Assembly: GCF_001556865.1 (NCBI RefSeq)
Contig: NZ_LSJY01000158.1
Coordinates: 1-27,799 of the forward strand
Reading direction: 5' to 3'
Length of the DNA: 27,799 nt
Origin: Sphingobium sp. CCH11-B1
GTDB lineage: Bacteria > Pseudomonadota > Alphaproteobacteria > Sphingomonadales > Sphingomonadaceae
In this document: positions 8,666 to 16,541 of the stretch, piece by piece
Position numbering within the stretch: the stretch's first letter is position 1
How the letters are laid out: each line of letters begins with the position of its first letter
Made by a program: the position numbers and the translations under genes
The notes under the pieces: model-generated
Database searches by the model: none
Seen by the model: the letters and a program-made list of their open reading frames with translations, nothing else
What the model was told of the DNA's origin: nothing

Positions 8666-9172
8666 ATGGACCATCAAATCCCAGCCCAAATGTCGAATCG
8701 CCGATTCCCCGGGCCCCTTGGATATGCTACTTTCGCGATCGGAAAGGAGCTGATCGTGGAACCCACAGTCGACCCAGTAGATGCCATGTCTGAAGCGGCT
8801 GCGCATGCGAATGAACGTCCGCGCGCATCCGATTGGTTGTGGCGCCCGATGTTCGCGAAGCTCTGGTGGATCGCGATCCCGGTCTACTGGATGGGCATGG
8901 CGGCATCGCTCAAAATTCCGGTGCTCGCAGAATTCTACACCAGTGCCTTGGCTGGTTTCCTCAACGTCGCATTCTTTCCGCCGCTGGCATTGATGGTGCT
9001 CGGCCTCGGCTTTGCGCGCGCATGGTTCGAGTGGAGCGACTGGGAGTTCGTCGAGCCGACGCACGAGCAAATGTTTCCGAAGCGCTCGGTAGGCGGCATG
9101 CGCGATCCTGCCTCCGATCCGCTCGATCCCCGTTCAGGCTTGCATTGGCAGCATTTTCATCGGCACCGCTAA
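8666..9172 (+). CDS. Unknown small membrane protein downstream of the copper genes
   Basis: A 168-residue protein of no recognised family. ATG 8666 has GGAGG six bases upstream (8655-8659). A second start, GTG 8756, has AAAGGAG six bases upstream (8743-8749) and would give 138 residues; the first 30 residues of the longer form show no motif, so the shorter form is quite possible. Two membrane helices are evident (about LWWIAIPVYWMGMAASL and ALAGFLNVAFFPPLALMVLG), then a Trp-rich amphipathic stretch (FEWSDWEFVEP) and a His-rich end (HWQHFHRHR). The His tail and its place after the CusF-like gene hint at a metal link. It ends six bases before the traG stop on the other strand. Confidence 0.7.
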   Translation: MDHQIPAQMSNRRFPGPLGYATFAIGKELIVEPTVDPVDAMSEAAAHANERPRASDWLWRPMFAKLWWIAIPVYWMGMAASLKIPVLAEFYTSALAGFLNVAFFPPLALMVLGLGFARAWFEWSDWEFVEPTHEQMFPKRSVGGMRDPASDPLDPRSGLHWQHFHRHR

Positions 9173-9178
9173 CGGCGA

Positions 9179-12100
9179 TCACTTGTCGCGGCGTTCCTTG
9201 AAGCTCGGATCACCATCCTGAGGGCCATGTTCGAGGTCGGTTGAAAAAGTCCCGCTCCGCAGGACGGACGACTGTTCGATCGAGGTGAGTGGCCCAGTGA
9301 CGTCGGCGGTCCCGCGGCCCGAATCTGCCTGCTCGAGGTAGCGGTTGCGCAGTCCATTCGGACCAAGCACCTGCTTGCTCAGCTCTTGCGAAAAGGCGCT
9401 CGCCGGAGTGTCCGACCGAGCGGCCGCGCGCTCGGCTGCAGCAATAGCCCCACGCACGTCATAGTTCACGATATCAACGCTGGCACTGGCAGATTCCGTG
9501 GTGATCCCACGGTCTGTGCTCTGGAAGCCGAGGTTTCCGGAAGCGCCACCAGCAACAGAGCTACCTGAAGGCTTGTGGCTATCGTTTCCGGTCTTGGCGG
9601 AACCGGTGCGACTGGCGGATGCGGATACCGAAAGACCTACATCAGTTCCCATCGACGTTTGATCCTGGGCCGATCTTTCGATATTCCGCGTCCATCCGGT
9701 CTGCGCCATTATCGCCTGGACATCGCGTTGCAGCGTGTCGGCCACCTGTGGCTTGAGCCGCCATTGGCCCTGCCGATCCATCTCGAACCCACCCTGGAGC
9801 CAGTTGGCCATGGCGGCCTGACCTTCCGCGCCGCCGCCCAGGAAGTGCTCGACCGTGTCAGGCCCAGCCTGTTTACCAGCCTCGAACCGCGTACTGGTAT
9901 CGTTTCGCGCAGAACGCTGCGAACTGGTGCTGCTCGATACCAGCATATCATTGTGTGCGAAGCTTAGCCGCGCAGAGCCGCCATTGGCGACAGCGCCGAG
10001 CTGGCTTTCGTTGATGAGGCCCCCACGCCACATCTGCGCGGCGGTTTCGGGGGTAAGGTTGAGGTTAAAGTCGCCGTTCTGGTCCATCGCAATCTGACGC
10101 TTGCTGAGATTGATGCCATGGTCGCCGAGCAGCTTTTGCATGCGCGTCAGGCGTTCATTCTCGACGATCCGCGTCAGGCGCTCATTGCGGGCGCGGTCGG
10201 CGATCCCGCCGGCACCGCCCTCGGCCATATCGACCTGGTTGCCGGTGGTGCGGCTGAGCGCCTGGATGAAGCTGTCGAGCCGCGCGGCCTCGCGGGTCGA
10301 GACCCCAGCCGCGGCTGCACCCTCGGCAAAACCGAAGTTCTCACTCTGGCGGCGTTGCTCGCCGATGCGGGCTGCACTGCGCGTGCCGCTCGTGCCCACT
10401 TCGCGCTGGGCATCGAGCTTGCCCGAGCGTTCGGCGAAGTCATAGCCTGCAGCCTCGCGCGTCCGTCCATAGACACTGGTGCCTTCGCGCCCGGCTTCGG
10501 CGGTTGCGCCATCGGCGGTGCCGAGCTGGGTTGCCGCGTTGTAGGTTTCGAGGGCGTGCATGACCTGTGCCTCATTACGGCCGGTTGCACGGGAGAGCTG
10601 GCTGATGGCGGAAGATCGCGCCTCACCCGACAGTGCGTTGATGAAGGAGACCCGGCGACTGGTTTCGTCGAGTGATAGCCCAAGCATTCCGGCCGCGTTG
10701 CGCTGCCCCTGATTGCTGCCGGTGCGCCAGGCCTGCTCGGTCGCGACATTGCGGCGTTCGGTCTCGGCAACACGGTCGCCCGAATATTCGCGGCGACCCT
10801 CCATCGCGCCGACCTGAACCTGCGCGCCGGTCAGATCATTGCGCAGCATTGCCTCCTGATCGTAGCTGTTGGCGATGAGCTTGGCGAACGTCGGGTCGGC
10901 GCCCGCTTCGCCGATTACGCCCGAAGCTTTCAGCTCGGCATCCTTGGGAGAATAACCACTCCGCTCAAAATGTCGTGCCGCGCCCTGGAGCATCATCGAG
11001 TATGCGCGCTCATCCCCGAACGCCTTCCACTGCACCATGTTCTGCGCAAACGATGCGAAGGCCTTCTCTCCAGCTTGGCCTCCGCCAAAATAGCTGGTGC
11101 CAAGGCTGCGCAGTGCATCCTTCTCGGCAAAATTATGGATCGCCGAAGTCGTCGCATTAGCCCGCACCGCCCTTGCCGTCGCAGGATCATTGAGATTGCG
11201 GCCTGTGAGGGCAGGGGACAGTCCGCCGAGTTCGCGTTGCGCATCGAGGCCGCCCATGCCGAAGGCGGGGGTGCCGGGCACCCCGCCGCCATGCTCGCCC
11301 AGAACACCCGATGCCCCACCAAAGGTGCGATTGGCGCCGAATGATGACCTCTCGCCAAAATCTCCGAAGTTCGAGGTCGCGCCCCGCCGTGCCATTGTGC
11401 CCGCAGCCGAAGCCTGGGTTTCGAGCGCCGAGGCATAGCCTTCGCGTGTGGTGAGCGGCGCGGCGGCGGCGCTACCCAGACCTTGCGCCTGCAGCGCGCC
11501 GCCGGTGAAGCTCGAGAACACATTGCCCGAGAAGCGGAACACGGTGAAGACGAATGCGCCGGCAAGGCCGGCCGCCGCCGTGCGGAAGCTGCCGAAAATG
11601 GCGAGCGCCTTCATCGCCGAGGAAGGTGCGAGCATCCAGGCATTGGCGGCAACCGCGTTCGAGCGCATCTCAGCAAGGACTTCCATCGCGCGGCCCAATG
11701 TCAGCTGATAGATGCCCGCATCGATCACGCCCCACATCGCCACGAAGACGAAGAGGCCGAGCGCAAAACTGGCTACGCGCAGATTGATCGGGGTGAGAAT
11801 GAACAGCAGCGCGATCGGTATCATGAACAGCATGATACCGAACACGGTCGCACGGATTGTCGGCATCCATTCATTGGCGACCGACATGGTCGCAAGCCCG
11901 TTCGAGACGATGGCGCGGTTGGCCATGACCCGCGCAGCCGTGGCGGGGCTGTCCTCGAACAGGACGTCGCCCACCGTATTGCCGAGCAAAATATCGGTCA
12001 TGAACGCCTGCAGCGACAATGGCGTTCCCATCATCATCTGCCCCATGTCGCCAAGCCGCGATCGGCAGCGCGCGAGCTGGGACGCGTTGGCGACATCGTA

Positions 12101-12919
12101 GCCGGTGCGCTGGCAGACCTGGGTCGCGTAAGCGTCGAACAGTGTAGGATCGGAGAGCCGTGACTGGATGTGATCCCAGGCCTCGGTGCAGCTCACCGTC
12201 GTGCCGCCTTTGTCGGCGGCGGTATAGACGGTACTGAAGGTCGCGGGGCCCGCCATCGCGGCGAATGACGCGGGCAGGTCGGTCGCGGTGCGGAACAGCT
12301 GGTCGTCATCGACGCCGTAAGCAGGCGATACGCGCGCGACCGGATAGCATTGCCGGACATAGTCCTTGATCGTGGTGTCGAGGAAGCTGTCGGTCATTGG
12401 TCCGCGCGGAGAGACAGCATTGAGGAACAGATCGAAGCTGTGGCCGCCTGCGCCAAATTCCAGCTTGGCATTGGGATCGAGCGTGTTGTCGTCGATGACT
12501 TCGGCGAGCGAGCGTTCCATCAAGTTCGTGATGCCGGCGACAAGCACCAGCAGGTTCGGCACGTCACCGACCGGCTGATAGGCGTTACGTACGCGGTCAT
12601 AGACGTGGACCGTTCCGGTCGTGGCGACAAGCCCGACGAACAGGCCAACGCCGACCAGGATCTGCAAACCGAACGCGACCAGCCCCATGCCCTGTCCGCG
12701 CACGCTGGCGATCACCGAGCCGAGCGCAATGCCGACCACCGCGATGATCATCACCAGCGTCTCGTAGCGCGGATCGGCGAAGATCATCGAGACGAGGCGA
12801 AAGGCATCGACCGTCTCGGCGAAACCGTCATAGGTATAGAAGCTGGTATCGACCGCCAGCGCCGGCGAGGCGGCGAGGCCGAACAACAGGGCGGCGAAGG
12901 CGCGAAGTGCGAGACGCAT
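9179..12919 (-). CDS. traG: F-type conjugation protein TraG (pilus assembly and mating-pair stabilisation)
   Basis: A 1246-residue inner-membrane protein. In F, TraG has an N-terminal membrane half needed for pilus assembly and a C-terminal periplasmic half needed for mating-pair stabilisation and entry exclusion. Residues 1-22 look like a signal or first helix (cleavage after ALA). Further helices lie near 54-72, 80-100, 357-377, 382-404 and 436-462. From about 470 to the end the protein is polar, Ala/Ser/Gly/Arg/Gln-rich and partly coiled-coil-like, with a 9-residue tandem repeat (NERLTR twice, about 912-926). It is longer than F TraG (about 938), with the excess in the C-terminal part. It is last in the tra run, 26 bases after traH, and converges on the copper block. 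Confidence 0.92.
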   Translation of the reverse strand: MRLALRAFAALLFGLAASPALAVDTSFYTYDGFAETVDAFRLVSMIFADPRYETLVMIIAVVGIALGSVIASVRGQGMGLVAFGLQILVGVGLFVGLVATTGTVHVYDRVRNAYQPVGDVPNLLVLVAGITNLMERSLAEVIDDNTLDPNAKLEFGAGGHSFDLFLNAVSPRGPMTDSFLDTTIKDYVRQCYPVARVSPAYGVDDDQLFRTATDLPASFAAMAGPATFSTVYTAADKGGTTVSCTEAWDHIQSRLSDPTLFDAYATQVCQRTGYDVANASQLARCRSRLGDMGQMMMGTPLSLQAFMTDILLGNTVGDVLFEDSPATAARVMANRAIVSNGLATMSVANEWMPTIRATVFGIMLFMIPIALLFILTPINLRVASFALGLFVFVAMWGVIDAGIYQLTLGRAMEVLAEMRSNAVAANAWMLAPSSAMKALAIFGSFRTAAAGLAGAFVFTVFRFSGNVFSSFTGGALQAQGLGSAAAAPLTTREGYASALETQASAAGTMARRGATSNFGDFGERSSFGANRTFGGASGVLGEHGGGVPGTPAFGMGGLDAQRELGGLSPALTGRNLNDPATARAVRANATTSAIHNFAEKDALRSLGTSYFGGGQAGEKAFASFAQNMVQWKAFGDERAYSMMLQGAARHFERSGYSPKDAELKASGVIGEAGADPTFAKLIANSYDQEAMLRNDLTGAQVQVGAMEGRREYSGDRVAETERRNVATEQAWRTGSNQGQRNAAGMLGLSLDETSRRVSFINALSGEARSSAISQLSRATGRNEAQVMHALETYNAATQLGTADGATAEAGREGTSVYGRTREAAGYDFAERSGKLDAQREVGTSGTRSAARIGEQRRQSENFGFAEGAAAAGVSTREAARLDSFIQALSRTTGNQVDMAEGGAGGIADRARNERLTRIVENERLTRMQKLLGDHGINLSKRQIAMDQNGDFNLNLTPETAAQMWRGGLINESQLGAVANGGSARLSFAHNDMLVSSSTSSQRSARNDTSTRFEAGKQAGPDTVEHFLGGGAEGQAAMANWLQGGFEMDRQGQWRLKPQVADTLQRDVQAIMAQTGWTRNIERSAQDQTSMGTDVGLSVSASASRTGSAKTGNDSHKPSGSSVAGGASGNLGFQSTDRGITTESASASVDIVNYDVRGAIAAAERAAARSDTPASAFSQELSKQVLGPNGLRNRYLEQADSGRGTADVTGPLTSIEQSSVLRSGTFSTDLEHGPQDGDPSFKERRDK
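10144..10186 (-). repeat. 27-bp tandem duplication inside traG
   Basis: Two near-identical 16-base blocks, GCGTCAGGCGTTCATT (10144-10159) and GCGTCAGGCGCTCATT (10171-10186), lie 27 bases apart and encode NERLTR twice in frame. The spacing is a whole number of codons, so the duplication keeps the reading frame. Confidence 0.7.
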
Positions 12920-12945
12920 GGTATGATTTCCCGAGTTCGGCGATG

Positions 12946-14367
12946 TCAGCGGTTGGGGGCGGCAGCGGTGCCGCTGGCATCGCGCGCGTCGCGGTCGCGC
13001 TGGCGGATGAGCCCGGCATAGTTGGCCGAGAGATTGGCGGCATTGAGGGCCGCCATGTAGCTTTGGCGCATCTGCGCGCGCTGGCGGAGCACCTCCTCGC
13101 GCAGCTCTCGCAGCTGCTCGATGCCCTTGGTCAGGATGCGGGTCTGGCAGACATTGGTGTTGGCCGCATCCGCTGCCCCCGCCGCGCTCGCGCCGCGCTC
13201 GGCATTGCCGATGGCAAAGTCGATCGAGCGCGTCAGGTCGTTAAGCATCTGGTAGGCTAGTGTCAGTGCGACCAGTTCGTCGGTATCGGCGATGACCGAA
13301 TCGGGCACGCCCTGACGCACGCCCCATTCGAGCATCCGGTAAACGGGTAGTGTGCGGACGTTGGCGACGAACTGGCGCTCGTCGGTGGACAGCGCCGTGC
13401 GGGTGCGGATCTTGGTCGTGATCGCCTGCATGCGGATACGTGCCAGTTCGAGCGCGCCCTTGCCAGTGTCGGTCGAACAGTCGGCGCCGGTTGCCGGGAT
13501 ATTGAGCGCGCGGCGCTGGACCTTGCCGGTCAGGAAATCGTCCGGGCTTTCGGTATCCTGGCGCGGGCAGGCGGGGATCGCCGAGAAGAGCGGCACCTTG
13601 TCGGTCGCGTCCCAGCGCATGTAGACGTCGCCGACCCGGGCTCGCATGACGCTCGCCCAGTCACCCGCGCCGACGCGGGTCGCGGCATGGGCGAGCAGCG
13701 AGCCGGTGCGGAAGATGTCGGTGACTTCCGCCGGACAATTGGCCAGCGCGTCCTTCAGATCCTCGGTCGGGTTGTTCTGGTTGGCCTGGATCTTCTCGCG
13801 GGATTGCTGGTAGCTCTTGGCGAAACCTTCCTTGACCGACTTGTAGCCGGTCATCTCCTCGATGATGCCCGACATGTTGTCATCGCCCTTGGCGATCTGG
13901 ACCATGCGGTTGGCGAGGCGGCAGTCATTGACCTGGATCGAATTCAGGAAATTGGTGGCGGCTTCCATCTTCGAGATGATGTTGCCCATCTTCTCGTCGA
14001 GGGTTTCGAGGAGATACTGGAAGGCGACGGCGGGCGCGGCCTGGAGGATGCTTTCGAGTTTCTGGACGAGATAGTCGGGGTCGAGGAACGACATTCCGCC
14101 CAGGAACATGTCGATGCCGCCGCAGCCCGCCTTCACCTTGGGGAGACTGAGCGACATGAGGTAATCGTTATGGACATCGACCCGGCCCGACATGCCGCCG
14201 GCTGTCACATAGCCGCGGGTCTGATCCTCGAAGCTGCCGGGCGAGGTGTAGGTGACATTGTCGAACCAGCTCTCCGCCCAGCTCTGCGCATGGGCTGGAA
14301 CGGTCGTCCCGCAGGCAGCGAGAAGGGCGAGGGCGGAGATGCTCAGGCGTGTGGCTGACTTGGCCAT
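12946..14367 (-). CDS. traH: F-type conjugation protein TraH (pilus assembly)
   Basis: A 473-residue exported protein of the TraH family, close to the 458 residues of F TraH. It acts in the envelope in pilus assembly with TraF, TraW, TraU and TrbC. ATG 14367 has AAGGAAG upstream; an in-frame reading extends to 14499 but lacks a signal at its start. The N-terminus has a hydrophobic signal with two readings: lipobox-like LLAAC at Cys19, or ordinary cleavage after AHA at 27. The family hallmark GCGGIDMFLGGMSF lies at about 81-94. Seven Cys are present (19, 82, 149, 211, 267, 297, 407). A coiled-coil-like helix covers about 405-440. It lies 52 bases after the TrbB-like gene. Confidence 0.94.
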   Translation of the reverse strand: MAKSATRLSISALALLAACGTTVPAHAQSWAESWFDNVTYTSPGSFEDQTRGYVTAGGMSGRVDVHNDYLMSLSLPKVKAGCGGIDMFLGGMSFLDPDYLVQKLESILQAAPAVAFQYLLETLDEKMGNIISKMEAATNFLNSIQVNDCRLANRMVQIAKGDDNMSGIIEEMTGYKSVKEGFAKSYQQSREKIQANQNNPTEDLKDALANCPAEVTDIFRTGSLLAHAATRVGAGDWASVMRARVGDVYMRWDATDKVPLFSAIPACPRQDTESPDDFLTGKVQRRALNIPATGADCSTDTGKGALELARIRMQAITTKIRTRTALSTDERQFVANVRTLPVYRMLEWGVRQGVPDSVIADTDELVALTLAYQMLNDLTRSIDFAIGNAERGASAAGAADAANTNVCQTRILTKGIEQLRELREEVLRQRAQMRQSYMAALNAANLSANYAGLIRQRDRDARDASGTAAAPNR

Positions 14368-14419
14368 GGCGGGCTTCCTTGCATGTGTTGGGGTTGGGGG
14401 AGGAACTGGCCCGCCATGA

Positions 14420-15019
14420 TCAGTTCCTTCGGGGGGTAGTTGCCGGACGCGGCGCGATGCCGACGATCCCGGTAAATTTGGACAGAGCGCGCACGCCAAC
14501 GGCCGCGCGCACGCCGGTCAGCATTTTGCTTGCCAAATAGGCATTGCGCGCGAGGTTGGGCGCATGATCGGTACCGATCGCGATCGGTATAATTCGGTTC
14601 GGATCGCCCACCGGTCGAACCCAGGCGACTGGATGCCCGACCCATGGCAGGGCGAGCCGACCCGAGCGGATCATCGCCTCCTCGCTGCCGATGGTTCGCA
14701 CCTTCCAGCCATATTGGCGACTCAGTGCGCCGAGCTTGTTCCACATATCCGCGCAAGGGACGCATCCCGGCGCCGTGCTGATCTCGATGAGGAAGGCAGG
14801 GGCCTGACCGCGCAGGGCGGCGGCAAAATCGGGCGGAAAGTCGCGGGTCACCGGCACGCGCGCCAGCCAGGCGTTCATATCGGCAACGCTCGCAACCGGA
14901 TGAATAGCGGCCCGCATCGCCTCTTCTCGGGTTACCGGTCGCGCCAGAGCCGAGTCCGTGGGACCAGCAACGGCGCAAGCCAGTGCGACAAGTGCGAGAT
15001 AGTCCGACCGGCGCATCAT
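14420..15019 (-). CDS. Secreted thioredoxin-like protein with CxxC, TrbB-like
   Basis: A 199-residue protein starting at ATG 15019 within the traF stop (ATGA). It has a signal peptide (about 1-26, cleavage after ALA) and one thioredoxin-like motif, Cys86-Val-Pro-Cys89, after the beta-strand AFLIEISTAPG. Position between traF and traH resembles trbB of F, a periplasmic disulfide isomerase, but I rely on the CxxC and context, not on full-length similarity. The likely role is forming or correcting disulfides in the Cys-rich TraN, TraU and TraH proteins. Pro130 (VGHPVAW) may be the cis-Pro next to the active site. The last 20 residues are Pro/Arg-rich and probably disordered. Confidence 0.75.
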   Translation of the reverse strand: MMRRSDYLALVALACAVAGPTDSALARPVTREEAMRAAIHPVASVADMNAWLARVPVTRDFPPDFAAALRGQAPAFLIEISTAPGCVPCADMWNKLGALSRQYGWKVRTIGSEEAMIRSGRLALPWVGHPVAWVRPVGDPNRIIPIAIGTDHAPNLARNAYLASKMLTGVRAAVGVRALSKFTGIVGIAPRPATTPRRN

Positions 15020-15936
15020 TTCGGCCCTGCGGGTAGATCGACGAGATCGCCGCCCAGCATTTCACGTGCCTGCGCGCGCGGATCGCTGGCCGAGACCGGG
15101 CCATTGGCGAGCGCATCGAAGAACCCGTCTTCTTCGCCCGCCCCGGTCATGAACTGCTCGGGACGGATATCGCCGGAGAGCAGCCGCACCGCCTGATAGG
15201 CCATCTGGGCGAGATTGGGGTAGGTCTCGACGCCGGCGGCGATCACCATGCGCTGCTGACTACCCCGTCGGATGAGCATGGTGGTCGGCGTGACTTCGAC
15301 CCCGAAGCGTTGTCCCAGCTCCGGGCGCCGGTCGATGTCCATCAGCGTCACCTGCCAGCCCATCTCGTCCTGGAAACGCTGCACGATCGGCCACTGCACC
15401 CGGCAATAGCCGCAGGTCGAACGCGAAAACATCACCAGCGCGAATTCCTGGGCATGGGCGCGCAGATAGGAGCGGCGAACCTGGTCCTTGTAGGCGGTAA
15501 GCTCCGCGCGCGCGTCGCCGACCATCGGATTGGCGGATTTGGAATTGAGTTCGGGGTGCTGCAGCATCGCGATCTGGGTGACCCCGGCAAAGGCGCGCGC
15601 TTTCCTTCGGGCAAAATCCTGCAACCGCCAGAAGTCCGCCACCGCATCGACGGTGAGGACGGTGGCCGCATAGTCGCGCTGCTGCTCGATCAGCTTGCGA
15701 ATTTTGGGCGGCGTCCAGCCCGCAAGTTCAGCCATCGGCGGGATCACAGGCCTCACCAGCGCATCGGGATCGGGCTGCTCCGGTTTGGTGGCCTTTGGCT
15801 GCGGCGCGTACCACCAATAGCCTTGCTTGATCGGCGCGGCGAACGGTGTACTCACCTGCGCGCTGACCGGCACCGGTATGGCCAGAGCCAGTGACAGGGC
15901 CATGGTGGCAGCGCGGGGATTGGCGAGACGGATCAC
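15016..15936 (-). CDS. traF: F-type conjugation protein TraF with a thioredoxin CxxC
   Basis: A 306-residue exported TraF-family protein for pilus assembly. The start is GTG 15936, overlapping the stop of the S26 peptidase gene (GTGA), with GGAG eight bases upstream; a longer reading to 16419 lies inside that gene. The signal peptide runs to about residue 27 (PVSAQ). The N-terminal TraF segment follows (GYWWYAPQP, about 39-47), then a helical region and a C-terminal thioredoxin fold with Cys175-Gly-Tyr-Cys178 and a cis-Pro loop VTPTT at about 215-219. As I recall, F TraF has a thioredoxin-like fold but no CxxC, so this member should be redox-active. It ends inside the start of the TrbB-like gene (ATGA). 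Confidence 0.9.
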   Translation of the reverse strand: MIRLANPRAATMALSLALAIPVPVSAQVSTPFAAPIKQGYWWYAPQPKATKPEQPDPDALVRPVIPPMAELAGWTPPKIRKLIEQQRDYAATVLTVDAVADFWRLQDFARRKARAFAGVTQIAMLQHPELNSKSANPMVGDARAELTAYKDQVRRSYLRAHAQEFALVMFSRSTCGYCRVQWPIVQRFQDEMGWQVTLMDIDRRPELGQRFGVEVTPTTMLIRRGSQQRMVIAAGVETYPNLAQMAYQAVRLLSGDIRPEQFMTGAGEEDGFFDALANGPVSASDPRAQAREMLGGDLVDLPAGPK

Positions 15937-16541
15937 AGCACTTTCTCCATACGCTTGAGCCGCTTGATTGCGACGGGGCCGTAGTAACGGCTGTCGAACC
16001 CGTCGGGATGGTGCGAGCCGACGAAGATAGAGCCTTGGGGGATCGTTCCGAGTTTCGGCTGCCAGTGATCGAGCTTCATGCCATTCCGCCCGAAAGGCTT
16101 CGACACATTGAGCAGGCGCCCATTGCAATAATACCAGCCGTCGTACCGCCCGTTTGGGGCGCCCGGTATCATCGAGGGCTTCTCGATCATGTCGATCCGC
16201 TCGCCGGACATGCACAGCGCCTGCTTGGTGACGTTGACGGGCTTCGGCCCTGCAAGCGGGTGCGAGAGCAGGAACATGACATAGTCCCCCTTGCGGATAG
16301 GGCCGGCACTTGCGCGCACTGCCACCGCATCGATCGAAGGGCTCATCACCCAGGTCAGCTGCGGGATCGCCCAGAGCGTCGCGAGGCCGATGGGCAGCAC
16401 GATGACATAGGCTTTCCACAGCTGCGCCGGGCGGACCGGCTGTCCGAGTCCCGAACTTCCGAGTGCAACCGCTGCACGCAGCGGGAGCAGCCTGATCTCG
16501 GGCCAGGCCGCCCTAGCGGCCCTGAAGGCGACCTTGAACAC
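15933..16541 (-). CDS. S26-family signal peptidase of the conjugation operon (IncP TraF/TrhF-like)
   Basis: A 202-residue membrane peptidase. GTG 16541 is chosen because AGGAGG lies six bases upstream; the gene then overlaps the 3' end of trbC by 29 bases. One helix lies at about 42-62, placing the active domain in the periplasm. The presumed nucleophile is a Ser in MSPSID (67 or 69), the general-base Lys is Lys106 in VTKQALCMSGE, and the family end motif is GFDSRYYGPV (about 181-190). In the IncP system such a peptidase matures and cyclises pilin, and related genes sit in some F-like systems of the SXT/R27 kind. Its substrate here, perhaps the pilin or TraN, is not shown. Confidence 0.85.
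   Translation of the reverse strand: MFKVAFRAARAAWPEIRLLPLRAAVALGSSGLGQPVRPAQLWKAYVIVLPIGLATLWAIPQLTWVMSPSIDAVAVRASAGPIRKGDYVMFLLSHPLAGPKPVNVTKQALCMSGERIDMIEKPSMIPGAPNGRYDGWYYCNGRLLNVSKPFGRNGMKLDHWQPKLGTIPQGSIFVGSHHPDGFDSRYYGPVAIKRLKRMEKVL

Noticed and set aside
11483..12163. 226-codon open frame on the + strand opposite traG
   Set aside because: Composition is His/Arg/Asp-rich shadow sequence, and the traG frame there encodes clear membrane helices.
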